Shown one piece after another: positions 18,578-28,498 of a DNA stretch of 64,000 bases. Location of the stretch: assembly GCF_001590865.1 (NCBI RefSeq), contig NZ_BBUY01000018.1, positions 1-64,000 on the forward strand, written 5' to 3'. The number at the start of each line of letters is the position of its first letter. The first letter of the stretch is position 1. The notes under the pieces are model-generated. The model saw nothing but the letters and a program-made list of their open reading frames with translations, had not been told where the DNA came from and made no database searches. Origin of the DNA: Streptomyces sp. NBRC 110611 (lineage in GTDB: Bacteria > Actinomycetota > Actinomycetes > Streptomycetales > Streptomycetaceae). The translations under genes were made by a program, and so were the position numbers.

Positions 18578-21500
18578 CTAGCTCCTCTCCGTGGCACGGC
18601 CGGCAGTGCGACCGGTGTCCGATTGCGCGTCGTCGAGCACTCCGTCGATCAGCGTGAAGATCTCGTCGTCCGTGGCGCCGCTCAGGTCGGGCACCGCGGC
18701 CCGTTCATCGGCGGTGCCGTCTTCCTGGCTGCGCAGCAGTCGCCGCAGTGTCGTAGTGATCACCTCGGGGACGGGCACGGACGGACGCCACCGGAGCAGG
18801 GCTTCCTCCAGCTCCCTCAGGCGGTCCAGCACGACCCGCTCGGCCGGGTCGCCCTCGTCGACACCGAGCGCGTCGCCGAGGTACCGGGCCAGCGCGGCGG
18901 CGGTGGGATGGTCGTAGACCGCGGAGGCCGCCAGCGGGACTCCGGTGTCCGCGCCGAGCAGGTTGCGCAGCCGGACCCCGGCCAGCGAGTCCAGGCCCAG
19001 CTCCTGGAACGGCCGGTGCGCGTCCAGGTCTCCGGCCGGCCGGCCCGAGACGACGGCGACCCGGGCGGTGACCAGCTCCAGCAGTACCGATGACCGCTGC
19101 TGCGGCGCGGTGGCCGCCAGCCGTTCCCGCAGCGCGCTCGCGGGATCGGGCCCGGTGTCCGCGCCCACACCCGGCAGTCCGGAGCACAGGCGCCCCGGCC
19201 GTGCGGCGGCGAACCGCGGCCAGTCCACGGCACCGGCCACGTACTGCGCCGCACCGCCGGACAGTGCCCGCTCCAGCGCGTCCAGCGCCCGGTCGGCGGG
19301 CATCGGCGTGGCGCCGCTGTCCGACCGCGAGCCGGCGGGCCAGGACGTCGTCATCCCGGTGTCCAGCCAGGGGCCCCAGGCCAGGCTCGTCGCGGGCAGG
19401 CCGCCGGCCTGTCGATGGGCTGCCAGCGCTTCCACGACGGCGTTGGCCGCGGCGTAGTTGCCCTGCCCCGGCGAGCCCGCGGTGCCGGCCAGCGAGGAGC
19501 ACAGCACGAAGAAGCGCAGCGGATGGCCGGCGGTCAGCTCGTGCAGGAACCGCGCGCCGTCCGCCTTCGCCGCGAACACCCGCGCCAGCCGGTCCTCGGA
19601 CAGCGCCTCCAGCACCCCGTCGTCGAGCACCCCGGCGGCGTGCACCACACCGGTGAGCGACCGCCCGGCGAGCAGCCCGGCCAGCGCCTCGCGGTCCGCC
19701 ACATCGCAGCCGGCGATGTCGACCTCGGTACCCAGCGCGGTGAGTTCGGCGCGCAGTTCCGTCGCGCCAGGGGTGTCCACGCCCCGGCGGCCCACGAGCA
19801 GCAGGCGGTCCGCGCCCCGGGCCGCCAGCCGGCGGGCGACGTGCGCGCCGATGCCGCCCAGCCCCCCGGTGATCAGCACGGTGCCGAGCGGCTCCGTCGT
19901 GGCGGGTTCGGTGCGGGGCACCGGGACCAGCCGCCTGGCGTACAGCAGCCCGTCCCGGATCGCGATCTCGTCTCCGGCGGCCAGCGCGGCGGGCAGCGCG
20001 GCCAGGTCCCCCACGGCCGGTCGCAGCGGCAGGTCCACCAGGCCGCCGTGCAGCCGGGGCGCTTCCATGCCCGCGACCCGGACCAGCCCGCACACGGCGG
20101 CCTGCTCCGGATGCGGCACGGTGTCCGCGGTGTCGGCCCGCACGGCGCCGCTGGTGATCGACCACAGGGGGGTATCCGCGCCTCGGGACAGCAGCGCCCG
20201 CAGCAGCGCCAGGGTGGCGGCCAGGCCGGTCGGCACCCGCGGCGTGTCCGGGCCCTCGGCCATCGCCAGGAGAGACACGATGCCGCCGCCCGGCAGGTCG
20301 GGCAGCAGCCGGTCCCAGTGCTCGCCGTCGACGGCGTCGCCGCGCACGGTGCGGGTCCCTTCGCCCAGCACGCCCGCCACGTCCTCGGTGAGCCGGTCCC
20401 AGTCCGCGCCCGGCGGGGCCACCACCAGCCACGGCCCCGGCGCGTCGGCGACCGGGCCGGGGACGGGCAGCGGCAGCCACTCGACGCCGTGCAGCAGAGG
20501 GTCGGCGGGGGCCCCGTCGTCGTCGGGCAGCCAGAACCGCTGCCGGGTGAACGCGTAGCCGGGCAGTGGCACCGCCCGCCCGCCCGCGCACCAGGCCGCC
20601 CAGTCCACGTCGGTCCCCCGGGTGTGCGCGGTCGCCAACGCCGTCAGCAGGCCGTGCACCTCGTCGGTGTCCTGCTGGAGCACCGGCAGGAAACCGTCCC
20701 CGCCCAGCGCCTCCTGGCCGAGCGCGCTGAGCGTCGCGCCCGGTCCCAGCTCCAGGTAGGTGCTGGTGCCCGCCGCGTCCAGAGCGCGCAGGCAGTCGTG
20801 GAAGCGCACCGGTTCCCGCGCATGCCGGACCCAGTACTCCGGGTCACACAGCTCTTCGGTGACCCGTGCGCCGGTCACCGAGGACACGACCGGAATCACC
20901 GGTGTCCGGAAGTCCAGTCCGGCCAGCACCTCCCGGAAGGGGTCCAGGACCGGGTCCATGTGGTGGGAGTGAAACGCGTGCCGCACCGCCAGGCGGTGCA
21001 CGTGGGCCACCCGCTGCGAGATCTCCCGCACCGCGTCCGCGTCCCCGGCGAGCACCACCGAGGCGGGCCCGTTCACCGCGGCCAGGGCCACCCGGTCCTC
21101 ACGGCCGCGGAGCAGTTCCGGCACGTCGGCTTCCGGTACCTGGACCGCCACCATCGCGCCCTCGCCACCGAGTTCGCGCATCAGCCGCCCGCGCGCGGCC
21201 ACCAGTGCGCAGGCGTCGGCCAGCGAGAACACGCCCGCGGCGTGCGCTGCGGCGAGTTCGCCGACCGAGTGCCCGGCCACCGCGTCCGGCCGCACCCCCA
21301 TCGTGGTGAGCAGCCGGAACACCGCCACCTGGACCGCGAACACCGCGGCCTGCGCATGGTCGGTGCGTTCACCGGGCCCGTCCCGGAGGATCTCGGCGAG
21401 CGGCCGGTCCAGCAGCGGGTCCAGCTCGGCGGCGATCTCCTGGAGGGCCGCCGCGAACACCGGTACCCGGTCCCGGAGCGACGTGGCCAGGCCCGCGTAC

Positions 21501-24500
21501 TGCACGCCCTGGCCGGGGAACAGGAACGCGGTCGCGCCGTCGGCCACCACTCCGGTACTGCCGGTCCCGGCTCGCAGCGCGGCGGTCAGCTCGCCGGTGT
21601 TCGTGCCGAGCACGACGGTGCGGGCACGCAGCCGGGCCCGCGTGGTGGCCAGCGAGTACGCCACGTCCAGCGCGGACGGCGAGCCGTTCCGGTCCTCGTC
21701 GGCCAGTCGGCGGAGCAGGGCCTCGGCCTGCGCGGGCAGCGCCTCCGGGGTGGCCGCGGAGAGCACCCACGGGATCAGCGGCGGAGCCGCGGCGGTCGCC
21801 GGCTCCGGTTCGGGCACGGGTTCGGGTTCGGGTTCCTCCAGGATCACGTGCGCGTTGGTGCCGCTGAGGCTGAACGAGGACACCGCCGCCCGGCGCGGAC
21901 GGTCCACGCGCGGCCAGTCCATCGGCTCGTCCAGCAACCGCACCGCGCCGTCGTCCCAGTTCACGTGCGGGCTCGGGACATTCAAGTGCAGGGTCGGGGG
22001 CAACTGGCCGTGCCGCATGGCCAGCACCATCTTGAGCACACCCGCCAGGCCCGCCGCGGCCTGGGTGTGCCCGAGGTTGGACTTCGCGGACCCGACCAGC
22101 ACGGGCCGCGCCCGGTCCTGCCCGTAGGTCGCCAGCAGCGCGGTGGCCTCGATCGGGTCGCCGAGCGGGGTGCCGGTGCCGTGCGCCTCCACCGCGTCCA
22201 CCTCGCCGGGCGCCAGGCCCGCGACGGACAACGCGTCCCGGATCACCCGCTGTTGGGCCGATCCGTTCGGCGCGGTCAGCCCGTTGGACGCGCCGTCGGA
22301 GTTGAGTGCCGAGCCGCGCAGCACGGCGAGCACCCGGTGGCCCCGTTCGCGCGCGGTGGAGAGCCGCTCCATCACCAGCAGGCCGGCGCCCTCGCTCCAC
22401 GCGGTGCCCTCCGCGGCCGCGTCGAACGGTTTGCACCGGCCATCCGGGGCGAGCACCCCCACCTGGGAGAACTCCACGAACAACGTCGGCGTGGTGAGCA
22501 CCGTGATGCCACCCGCCAGCGCGACCGTGCACTCACCGGCCCGCAGCGCCTGCGCTGCCTGATGCATCGCCACCAGCGCGGAGGAACACGCCGTGTCCAC
22601 CGTGACCGCCGGGCCGTGGAAGCCGAACGTGTAGGCCAGCCGCCCCGACGCGACGCTGCCCGCGTTGCCGATCGACACGTCGCCGGTGAGGTCCTCGGGC
22701 GTCCGGTGCGCGCGGCGCGCATAGTCGTTGCCCATCAGCCCGAGGTAGACACCGGTGCGGGTGCCCCGCAACGCGGTCGGGTCGATCCCGGCGTCTTCCA
22801 GCGCGTGCCAGGCCAGTTCCAGCAGGATGCGCTGCTGCGGGTCCATCGAGACCGCCTCGGCCGGGGCGACGCCGAAGAAGCCGTTGTCGAACTCGGCGAT
22901 CCCGTCCAGGAAGCCGCCGTGCCGCACGTAGCTGCGCCCGCCACGGCCCGGCTCCGGGTGGTAGACCTCGTCCAGGTTCCAGCCGCGGTCCGCCGGGAAC
23001 TCGGTGATCGCGTCCCGCCCGTCGGCCAGCAGCTCCCACAGCTCGTCCATGGTGGACACCCCGCCGGGAAAGCGGCAGCTCGCACCGACCAGCACCACCG
23101 GGTCGTCCATGTCGTACGGGCCGGGCCCGGCGACCGGTGTCCGGCCGCCGGGTACCGCGCCGGGGAGCTGCCCGGACAGGTACCCGGCCAGGGCCGCGGG
23201 GGTGGGGTGGTCGAACACCGCGGTCGCCGGGAGCCGCACCCCGGTCGCGGCGCTGAGCCGGTTGCGCAGCTCCACCCCGGACAGCGAGTCGAAGCCGATG
23301 TCGCGGAACGCCCGCGCCGGGTCCACCCGGCGCTCCACGCCGAGCACGGAGCCCACCGTGGCCAGCACGAGATCGAGCACCGACCGCTCGCCACCGGAGA
23401 CGAACACGGGCGCCGCGGCCACGGCGGCCGGCCGGGCCGCGCTCCGCCGGACGCCGAGCAGCCCGGCCCACACCGGAGCCCGCTCCGGGCCTGCCGCACG
23501 CACGTTGGCCAGGTCGAAACGGGCGGGCACGGTGCATGCCAGGTCGGTGCCCAGCGCCGCGTCGAACAGTGCGAGCCCGTGTTCGCGAGACATCGGCACG
23601 AGCCCGGTGCGCCGCAGCCGGGCCCGGTCGGTGTCGCCCAGCCGCCCGGTCATGCCGGTGTCCTGCGCCCAAAGTCCCCACGCCATCGACGAAGCGGGCA
23701 GTCCCCGCGAGCGGCGGTGCTGCGCCAGTCCGTCCAGCCACGCGTTGGCGGCCGCGTAGTTCGCCTGCCCCGGCGTGCCGAGGACACCTGCTACGGAGGA
23801 GAACAGCACGAACGCGGCCAGGTCGAGGTGTTCGGTCAGTTCGTGCAGGTTGCGCGCGCCCTCGACTTTCGGTCGCAGCACCGCGTCGAGCCGATCGGCG
23901 GTGAGGGAGCGCACTGTGCCGTCGTCCAGCACCCCGGCGGCGTGGATCACCGCGGTCAGCGGGGCGTGCGCGGGGATCGCCGCCAGCAGCTCGGCGAGGG
24001 CGGTCCGGTCGGCGACGTCGCATGCCACGACCGTGATCTCGGCAGTGCCGGTCAGGTCCTCGAGACCGGACTCGAGCGCCGCCTCGCCGCCCCGCCGCCC
24101 CGCCAACACCAGGTGCCGCACCCCGTGTTCGGTGACCAGGTGCCGGGCCAGCTCCCGGCCGAGTACGCCGGTCCCGCCGGTGATCAACACCGTGCCTCCG
24201 GCGAGGGCGGGCCGGTCCCCCGTCCGCGTCACCCGGGCCAGCCGCGGCGCGAATGCCTGCCCGCCCCGGACGGCGATCTCCGGCTCACCGGTGCCCCACG
24301 CCAACTCCAGGGCGGCGTCGGCGTCCTCGGGGTCGCCAGGGCGGTCCAGGTCGACCAGCACGAACCGGCCGGGATGTTCGGTGCGTGCCGTGCGGACCAG
24401 GCCCCAGACCGCCGCGGCGTCGGGGTCCTGGTCGTCCTCCGGGGCGATCGCGACCGCACCGCGGGTCCGCACGATCAGGGGCCCGTCCGTCGCCTTCTCG

Positions 24501-27500
24501 TCGTCCGCCTTCTTGTCGTCGGTGCCCAAGAACTCGCGGACCCGCGCCAGTGCTTCCTCGGGCCCGGCCACGTCCACGATCGGCGCGTCCACGATCGCCG
24601 GGGTGGGCTGCCGCGCGACCGGCACCCAGTCCAGCCGGTGCAGCGCCCGGTCCACGCCCGCCGTCCCCGGCCGCACCGGGCCCACGGGCCGGAGCGCGAG
24701 CGCGCCGATCGTGGCCACCGCTTCCCCCGCCGCGTCGGCGAGCGCCACCGCGAACGAGTCGTTGCCCTGCGGCGTCAGCCGCGCCCGCAATGCGGTGGCC
24801 CCGACCGCATGGAGTGCGACTCCGCTCCAGGAGAACGGCAACCTCACCGGCGCGTCCCCCGCATCCAGCAGCAGCGGGTGCAACGCGGCGTCGAGCAGGG
24901 CCGGGTGCAGGCCGAACCGCCCGGGATCGACCGGCAGCTCGACCTCGGCCCAGCGCTCCGCACCGCGCCGCCAGGCCCGCCGCAACCCCTGGAAGGCCGG
25001 CCCGTACTCGTAACCTCGCTCGTCGAGCTGTGCGTACGCGCCGTCGAGGTCGATCTCCTCGGCACCGGCCGGCGGCCACTCCGTCAGGGTCGCGCCGCCG
25101 CCGGACCCCGCGGCCCGGAGCGTCCCCGTCGCGTACCGGGTCCACGGCGCGTCCGGCGCGGACCGGGCGTACATCGCCAGCGTGCCCGGATCCGTCTCGC
25201 CGATCGCGATCTGCAACTCGGTCTCGCCCCGCTCGGGCAGCACCAGCGGGCTCTCCAGCACCAGCTCGTCCAGCAGCGGCAGCCCCGCCCGCTCACCCGC
25301 GTGCAGCGCCAGTTCGACGAACGCGGCCCCGGGCAGCAGCACGGTGCCGCGCACCTCGTGCTCGGCCAGCCAGGGGTGCCGGGTGAGGGAGAGCCGACAG
25401 GTGGCGACCAGGCCACCGCCGGCGAGCTGGACCACCGAGTCCAGCATCGGATGCCCGGCGGCGGGCCCGGAGGCGGCGCTGGGCAGCATCCAGTACCGCT
25501 GCCGGCGGAACGGGTAGGTCGGCAGCTCCACCCTCCGGGCGTCGTCGAACAGCCCGTTCCAGTGCACGTCCACACCGCGCACGGCCGCCTCGGCCACCGC
25601 CAGCAGGAAGCGGTCGGCACCACCGTCGTCCCGATTCAGGGTCTCCAGCACCACGCCGCCCCCGTCGTGGTCCTCCTGGTGGTCCCTCTGGTGGTCCCTG
25701 AGGATCTGCCGCACGCCGCCGGCGAGCACCGGATGCGGGCTCGCCTCCAGGAACGTGGTGTGCCCGGCGGCGACCAGCCCGCGCACCGTCGCCTCGAACT
25801 CGACCGTGGCGCGCAGATTGCGGTACCAGTAGTCCGCGTCCAGCCCGGTGGTATCCACCGGACCGCCGGTCACGGTCGAGTGGAAGGGAACCTCGGCCGC
25901 CATCGGAGTCACCGGCGCCAGCAGTTCGCGCAGCTCCGCACGGAGCAGTTCGACCTGCGCCGAATGCGAGGCGTAGTCCACCGGCAGCAGTCTCGCCCGT
26001 TGGTCCTCGGCGACCAGTGCGGCGGCGAACTCTTCGACCGCCCGGACGGCGCCCGAAACCACCGTCGCGCGCGGCCCGTTGACCGCGGCCACCGAGAGAT
26101 CCTCGCCCCAGCGGGCCATCGACTCCTCGACCGCCGCTCTCGGCAGCCCCACCGACAGCATCCGGCCCGTACCGGAGAGCGCCCGCAATGCCCGGCTGCG
26201 CAGCGTGACGATCCGCGCCCCGTCGTCCAGGGACAGCGCGCCGGCCACGGTCGCGGCCGCGATCTCGCCCTGGGAGTGGCCCACCACCGCGGCCGGCCGC
26301 ACCCCGTGTGCCCGCCAGAGTCCGGCCAGCGACACCATGACCGCCCACAGCGCGGGCTGCACCGCGTCCACCCGGAGCAGCGCGTCCGCGTCGGTGAGCA
26401 CGTCGCCCAGGTTCCAGTCCACGTACGGCGCCATGGCGTCCTGACAGTCCGCCATGTGCCCGGCGAAGACCGGGCTGGACTCCAGCAGTTCCGTGGCCAT
26501 CCCGGTCCACTGCGTGCCCTGGCCGGGGAACAACAGCACCGGGCTGGTGTCCCGGCAGGGTGACCCGACGACCGTGCCCGGTGCCGAACCGCCCTCGGCG
26601 AGCGCGTCCAGTCCGTGCACCAACGAGTCCCGGTCCCGGCCGAGGACGGCGGCCCGGTGCTCGAACCCGGCCCGGCCGGTCGCCAGCGTGAATCCGGCGT
26701 CCAGCAGGCCGACCCGGTCCGGGCGGAGCCGCTCGGCCAGCCGGCCGGCCTGCTCCCGCAGCGCCTCCGCCGACCGTGCGGACAGCAGCAGCGGCACTGC
26801 GGACGCCGGTCGCGGTGCCGTGGCGGGCGCGGGTTCCGGCGCCTGTTCCAGGATCACATGGGCATTGGTGCCGCTGATGCCGAACGAGGACACCCCGGCC
26901 CGGCGCGGGAGTCCGGTCTCCGGCCACGGCGTGTCCTCCGCGAGCGGGGTGACCCTGCCGGACTCCCAGTCCACGTGCGGGCTGGGCTCGGTCAGGTGCA
27001 GGATGCGCGGCAGCACGCCGTCGCGCATGGCGTGCACCATCTTCAGGATGCCCGCCACCCCGGCAGCGGCCTGCGTGTGCCCGATGTTCGACTTGACCGA
27101 CCCCACCCGCAGCGAGCGCGCCCGCTGCGGGCCGTGCACCGCCAGCAGCGCCCGGGCCTCGATCGGGTCGCCGAGCGTGGTGCCCGTGCCGTGCGCCTCC
27201 ACCGCGTCGACGTCCGCCTCGGACAGTCCGGCATCGGCCAACGCCGCCCGCAGCACCCGTTCCTGAGCCGGCCCGCTGGGTGCGGAGAGCCCGTTGGAGG
27301 CCCCGTCCGAGTTGACCGCGGTGCCGCGCACCAGCGCGTGCACGGTGTGCCCCCGGCGCAGGGCGTCGGAGAGCCGTTCCAGCACCAGCACTCCGACGCC
27401 CTCGGACCAGGCCGTACCGTCCGCCGTCACGGAGAACGGCTTGCACCGTCCGTCCGGGGCGAGGCCCCGCAGCCGCGAGAACTCCACGAACATCTCCGGG

Positions 27501-28123
27501 GTCGCCATCACCGTCACCCCGCCGGACAGGGCCAGGTCACACTCGCCGAGACGCAGCGACTGCACCGCGAGATGAGTGGTCACCAACGACGAGGAGCAGC
27601 CGGTGTCCACCGTGACCGCGGGGCCGGTGAGGCCGAGCACGTAGGCCACTCGGCCGGACACCACGCTGGAGGTGTTCCCGGTGATCAGGTACCCCTCCAG
27701 CCCGTCCGGGACGGTATGCACCCGGGGCGCGTAGTCGTGCATCATCGAACCGGCGAACACGGCCGTGCGGCTGCCCCGCAGCGAGGTGGGGTCGATGGCC
27801 GCGTGCTCCAGGGCCTCCCACGCCGTCGTGAGCAGGAGGCGCTGCTGCGGATCGGTGGTCAACGCCTCGCGGGCGGAGAGCCCGAAGAACTCGGCGTCGA
27901 AATCGCCGGCGTCGTAGAGGAAGCCGCCGTGCCGGACATAGGAGGTGCCGGCCCGGTCCGGGTCGGGATCGTAGAGGGCCTCCAGATCCCAGCCCCGGTC
28001 GTCCGGTAAGTCGCCGATCGCGTCGATCCCGCCCCTGGCCACCTGCCAGAGCCCTTCCGGGTCGGCTATTCCGCCCGGATAGCGGCACGCCATTCCCACA
28101 ATCGCAATCGGTTCGCCCGGCAT
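18578..28123 (-). CDS. Type I PKS, two modules: KS-AT-DH-KR-ACP / KS-AT-KR-ACP (PKS-A)
   Basis: First PKS of the cluster, about 3181 residues. Module 1: KS with Cys in DTGCSSSL (~174; Gly for the usual Ala), AT with GHSQGE and YASH (methylmalonyl-CoA signature), DH with HEVRGTVLLPG and LLDAALHPL, KR with ITGGTGVLG, LDD and ANYAAAN, ACP with IGFDSLSG (~1610). Module 2: KS (DTACSSAL), AT with GHSVGE and HAFH (malonyl-CoA), KR with ITGGLGGIG, LDD and GNYAAAN, ACP with LGLDSLAG (~3043), then a C-terminal docking helix. No loading domain precedes the first KS. I place the start at ATG 28123 because GGGAGGG lies 6 bp upstream; GTG 28183 would add 20 residues but has no ribosome site. A TTA codon lies near residue 39. 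The stop is 3 bp from the next P450. Confidence 0.96.
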   Translation of the reverse strand: MPGEPIAIVGMACRYPGGIADPEGLWQVARGGIDAIGDLPDDRGWDLEALYDPDPDRAGTSYVRHGGFLYDAGDFDAEFFGLSAREALTTDPQQRLLLTTAWEALEHAAIDPTSLRGSRTAVFAGSMMHDYAPRVHTVPDGLEGYLITGNTSSVVSGRVAYVLGLTGPAVTVDTGCSSSLVTTHLAVQSLRLGECDLALSGGVTVMATPEMFVEFSRLRGLAPDGRCKPFSVTADGTAWSEGVGVLVLERLSDALRRGHTVHALVRGTAVNSDGASNGLSAPSGPAQERVLRAALADAGLSEADVDAVEAHGTGTTLGDPIEARALLAVHGPQRARSLRVGSVKSNIGHTQAAAGVAGILKMVHAMRDGVLPRILHLTEPSPHVDWESGRVTPLAEDTPWPETGLPRRAGVSSFGISGTNAHVILEQAPEPAPATAPRPASAVPLLLSARSAEALREQAGRLAERLRPDRVGLLDAGFTLATGRAGFEHRAAVLGRDRDSLVHGLDALAEGGSAPGTVVGSPCRDTSPVLLFPGQGTQWTGMATELLESSPVFAGHMADCQDAMAPYVDWNLGDVLTDADALLRVDAVQPALWAVMVSLAGLWRAHGVRPAAVVGHSQGEIAAATVAGALSLDDGARIVTLRSRALRALSGTGRMLSVGLPRAAVEESMARWGEDLSVAAVNGPRATVVSGAVRAVEEFAAALVAEDQRARLLPVDYASHSAQVELLRAELRELLAPVTPMAAEVPFHSTVTGGPVDTTGLDADYWYRNLRATVEFEATVRGLVAAGHTTFLEASPHPVLAGGVRQILRDHQRDHQEDHDGGGVVLETLNRDDGGADRFLLAVAEAAVRGVDVHWNGLFDDARRVELPTYPFRRQRYWMLPSAASGPAAGHPMLDSVVQLAGGGLVATCRLSLTRHPWLAEHEVRGTVLLPGAAFVELALHAGERAGLPLLDELVLESPLVLPERGETELQIAIGETDPGTLAMYARSAPDAPWTRYATGTLRAAGSGGGATLTEWPPAGAEEIDLDGAYAQLDERGYEYGPAFQGLRRAWRRGAERWAEVELPVDPGRFGLHPALLDAALHPLLLDAGDAPVRLPFSWSGVALHAVGATALRARLTPQGNDSFAVALADAAGEAVATIGALALRPVGPVRPGTAGVDRALHRLDWVPVARQPTPAIVDAPIVDVAGPEEALARVREFLGTDDKKADDEKATDGPLIVRTRGAVAIAPEDDQDPDAAAVWGLVRTARTEHPGRFVLVDLDRPGDPEDADAALELAWGTGEPEIAVRGGQAFAPRLARVTRTGDRPALAGGTVLITGGTGVLGRELARHLVTEHGVRHLVLAGRRGGEAALESGLEDLTGTAEITVVACDVADRTALAELLAAIPAHAPLTAVIHAAGVLDDGTVRSLTADRLDAVLRPKVEGARNLHELTEHLDLAAFVLFSSVAGVLGTPGQANYAAANAWLDGLAQHRRSRGLPASSMAWGLWAQDTGMTGRLGDTDRARLRRTGLVPMSREHGLALFDAALGTDLACTVPARFDLANVRAAGPERAPVWAGLLGVRRSAARPAAVAAAPVFVSGGERSVLDLVLATVGSVLGVERRVDPARAFRDIGFDSLSGVELRNRLSAATGVRLPATAVFDHPTPAALAGYLSGQLPGAVPGGRTPVAGPGPYDMDDPVVLVGASCRFPGGVSTMDELWELLADGRDAITEFPADRGWNLDEVYHPEPGRGGRSYVRHGGFLDGIAEFDNGFFGVAPAEAVSMDPQQRILLELAWHALEDAGIDPTALRGTRTGVYLGLMGNDYARRAHRTPEDLTGDVSIGNAGSVASGRLAYTFGFHGPAVTVDTACSSALVAMHQAAQALRAGECTVALAGGITVLTTPTLFVEFSQVGVLAPDGRCKPFDAAAEGTAWSEGAGLLVMERLSTARERGHRVLAVLRGSALNSDGASNGLTAPNGSAQQRVIRDALSVAGLAPGEVDAVEAHGTGTPLGDPIEATALLATYGQDRARPVLVGSAKSNLGHTQAAAGLAGVLKMVLAMRHGQLPPTLHLNVPSPHVNWDDGAVRLLDEPMDWPRVDRPRRAAVSSFSLSGTNAHVILEEPEPEPVPEPEPATAAAPPLIPWVLSAATPEALPAQAEALLRRLADEDRNGSPSALDVAYSLATTRARLRARTVVLGTNTGELTAALRAGTGSTGVVADGATAFLFPGQGVQYAGLATSLRDRVPVFAAALQEIAAELDPLLDRPLAEILRDGPGERTDHAQAAVFAVQVAVFRLLTTMGVRPDAVAGHSVGELAAAHAAGVFSLADACALVAARGRLMRELGGEGAMVAVQVPEADVPELLRGREDRVALAAVNGPASVVLAGDADAVREISQRVAHVHRLAVRHAFHSHHMDPVLDPFREVLAGLDFRTPVIPVVSSVTGARVTEELCDPEYWVRHAREPVRFHDCLRALDAAGTSTYLELGPGATLSALGQEALGGDGFLPVLQQDTDEVHGLLTALATAHTRGTDVDWAAWCAGGRAVPLPGYAFTRQRFWLPDDDGAPADPLLHGVEWLPLPVPGPVADAPGPWLVVAPPGADWDRLTEDVAGVLGEGTRTVRGDAVDGEHWDRLLPDLPGGGIVSLLAMAEGPDTPRVPTGLAATLALLRALLSRGADTPLWSITSGAVRADTADTVPHPEQAAVCGLVRVAGMEAPRLHGGLVDLPLRPAVGDLAALPAALAAGDEIAIRDGLLYARRLVPVPRTEPATTEPLGTVLITGGLGGIGAHVARRLAARGADRLLLVGRRGVDTPGATELRAELTALGTEVDIAGCDVADREALAGLLAGRSLTGVVHAAGVLDDGVLEALSEDRLARVFAAKADGARFLHELTAGHPLRFFVLCSSLAGTAGSPGQGNYAAANAVVEALAAHRQAGGLPATSLAWGPWLDTGMTTSWPAGSRSDSGATPMPADRALDALERALSGGAAQYVAGAVDWPRFAAARPGRLCSGLPGVGADTGPDPASALRERLAATAPQQRSSVLLELVTARVAVVSGRPAGDLDAHRPFQELGLDSLAGVRLRNLLGADTGVPLAASAVYDHPTAAALARYLGDALGVDEGDPAERVVLDRLRELEEALLRWRPSVPVPEVITTTLRRLLRSQEDGTADERAAVPDLSGATDDEIFTLIDGVLDDAQSDTGRTAGRATERS

Positions 28124-28498
28124 CCGGCGCCCTCCCAGAGCAGTTTGGACTATGTCGGCTACCACGGACGCAGAATCACTCACCGAATTCGCGACCAGCT
28201 AACCAAACGCCGATAAATCGAGGTGCATCACCATGGTTAGCGCCCAGACTCATTCCACACAACACCTTCCACCGGCCAATATCTGGGGCTTTCCCTAGAA
28301 ACTTCGACCTGCTGTCAAGCATTTCTGCCGCGACCGTGACGCATATCCGCCACGACCGTGACGCGTAGCGGTGCGGTCCAAACCCCTGCCCAAATCCGAC
28401 CGGCACGAAATGAACTGCCTCTCCCGCAACTCGGTAAACGCATGGCCGACGGCCGACGCTTTCCGCCGCCGTCCCCCTCTTCCGTCCTCAGTCCTCCG
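28124..28498 (-). promoter_or_regulatory. Promoter region of the PKS operon with an 8-bp inverted repeat
   Basis: The stretch between the first P450 and PKS-A is clearly less GC-rich than the genes. It contains a perfect inverted repeat, GCTAACCA (28198-28205) and TGGTTAGC (28234-28241), with half-site centres 36 bp apart. This sits 75-118 bp upstream of the preferred PKS-A start, a plausible operator for a dimeric regulator. The reverse strand from about 28260 to 28330 holds AT-richer sequence where a promoter could lie; exact -35/-10 boxes could not be fixed by eye. Confidence 0.45.

Noticed and set aside
19415..26563. 2382-codon plus-strand open frame antisense to PKS-A
   Set aside because: Very long but low-complexity in character, caused by GC skew of PKS codons; all PKS motifs are on the other strand.
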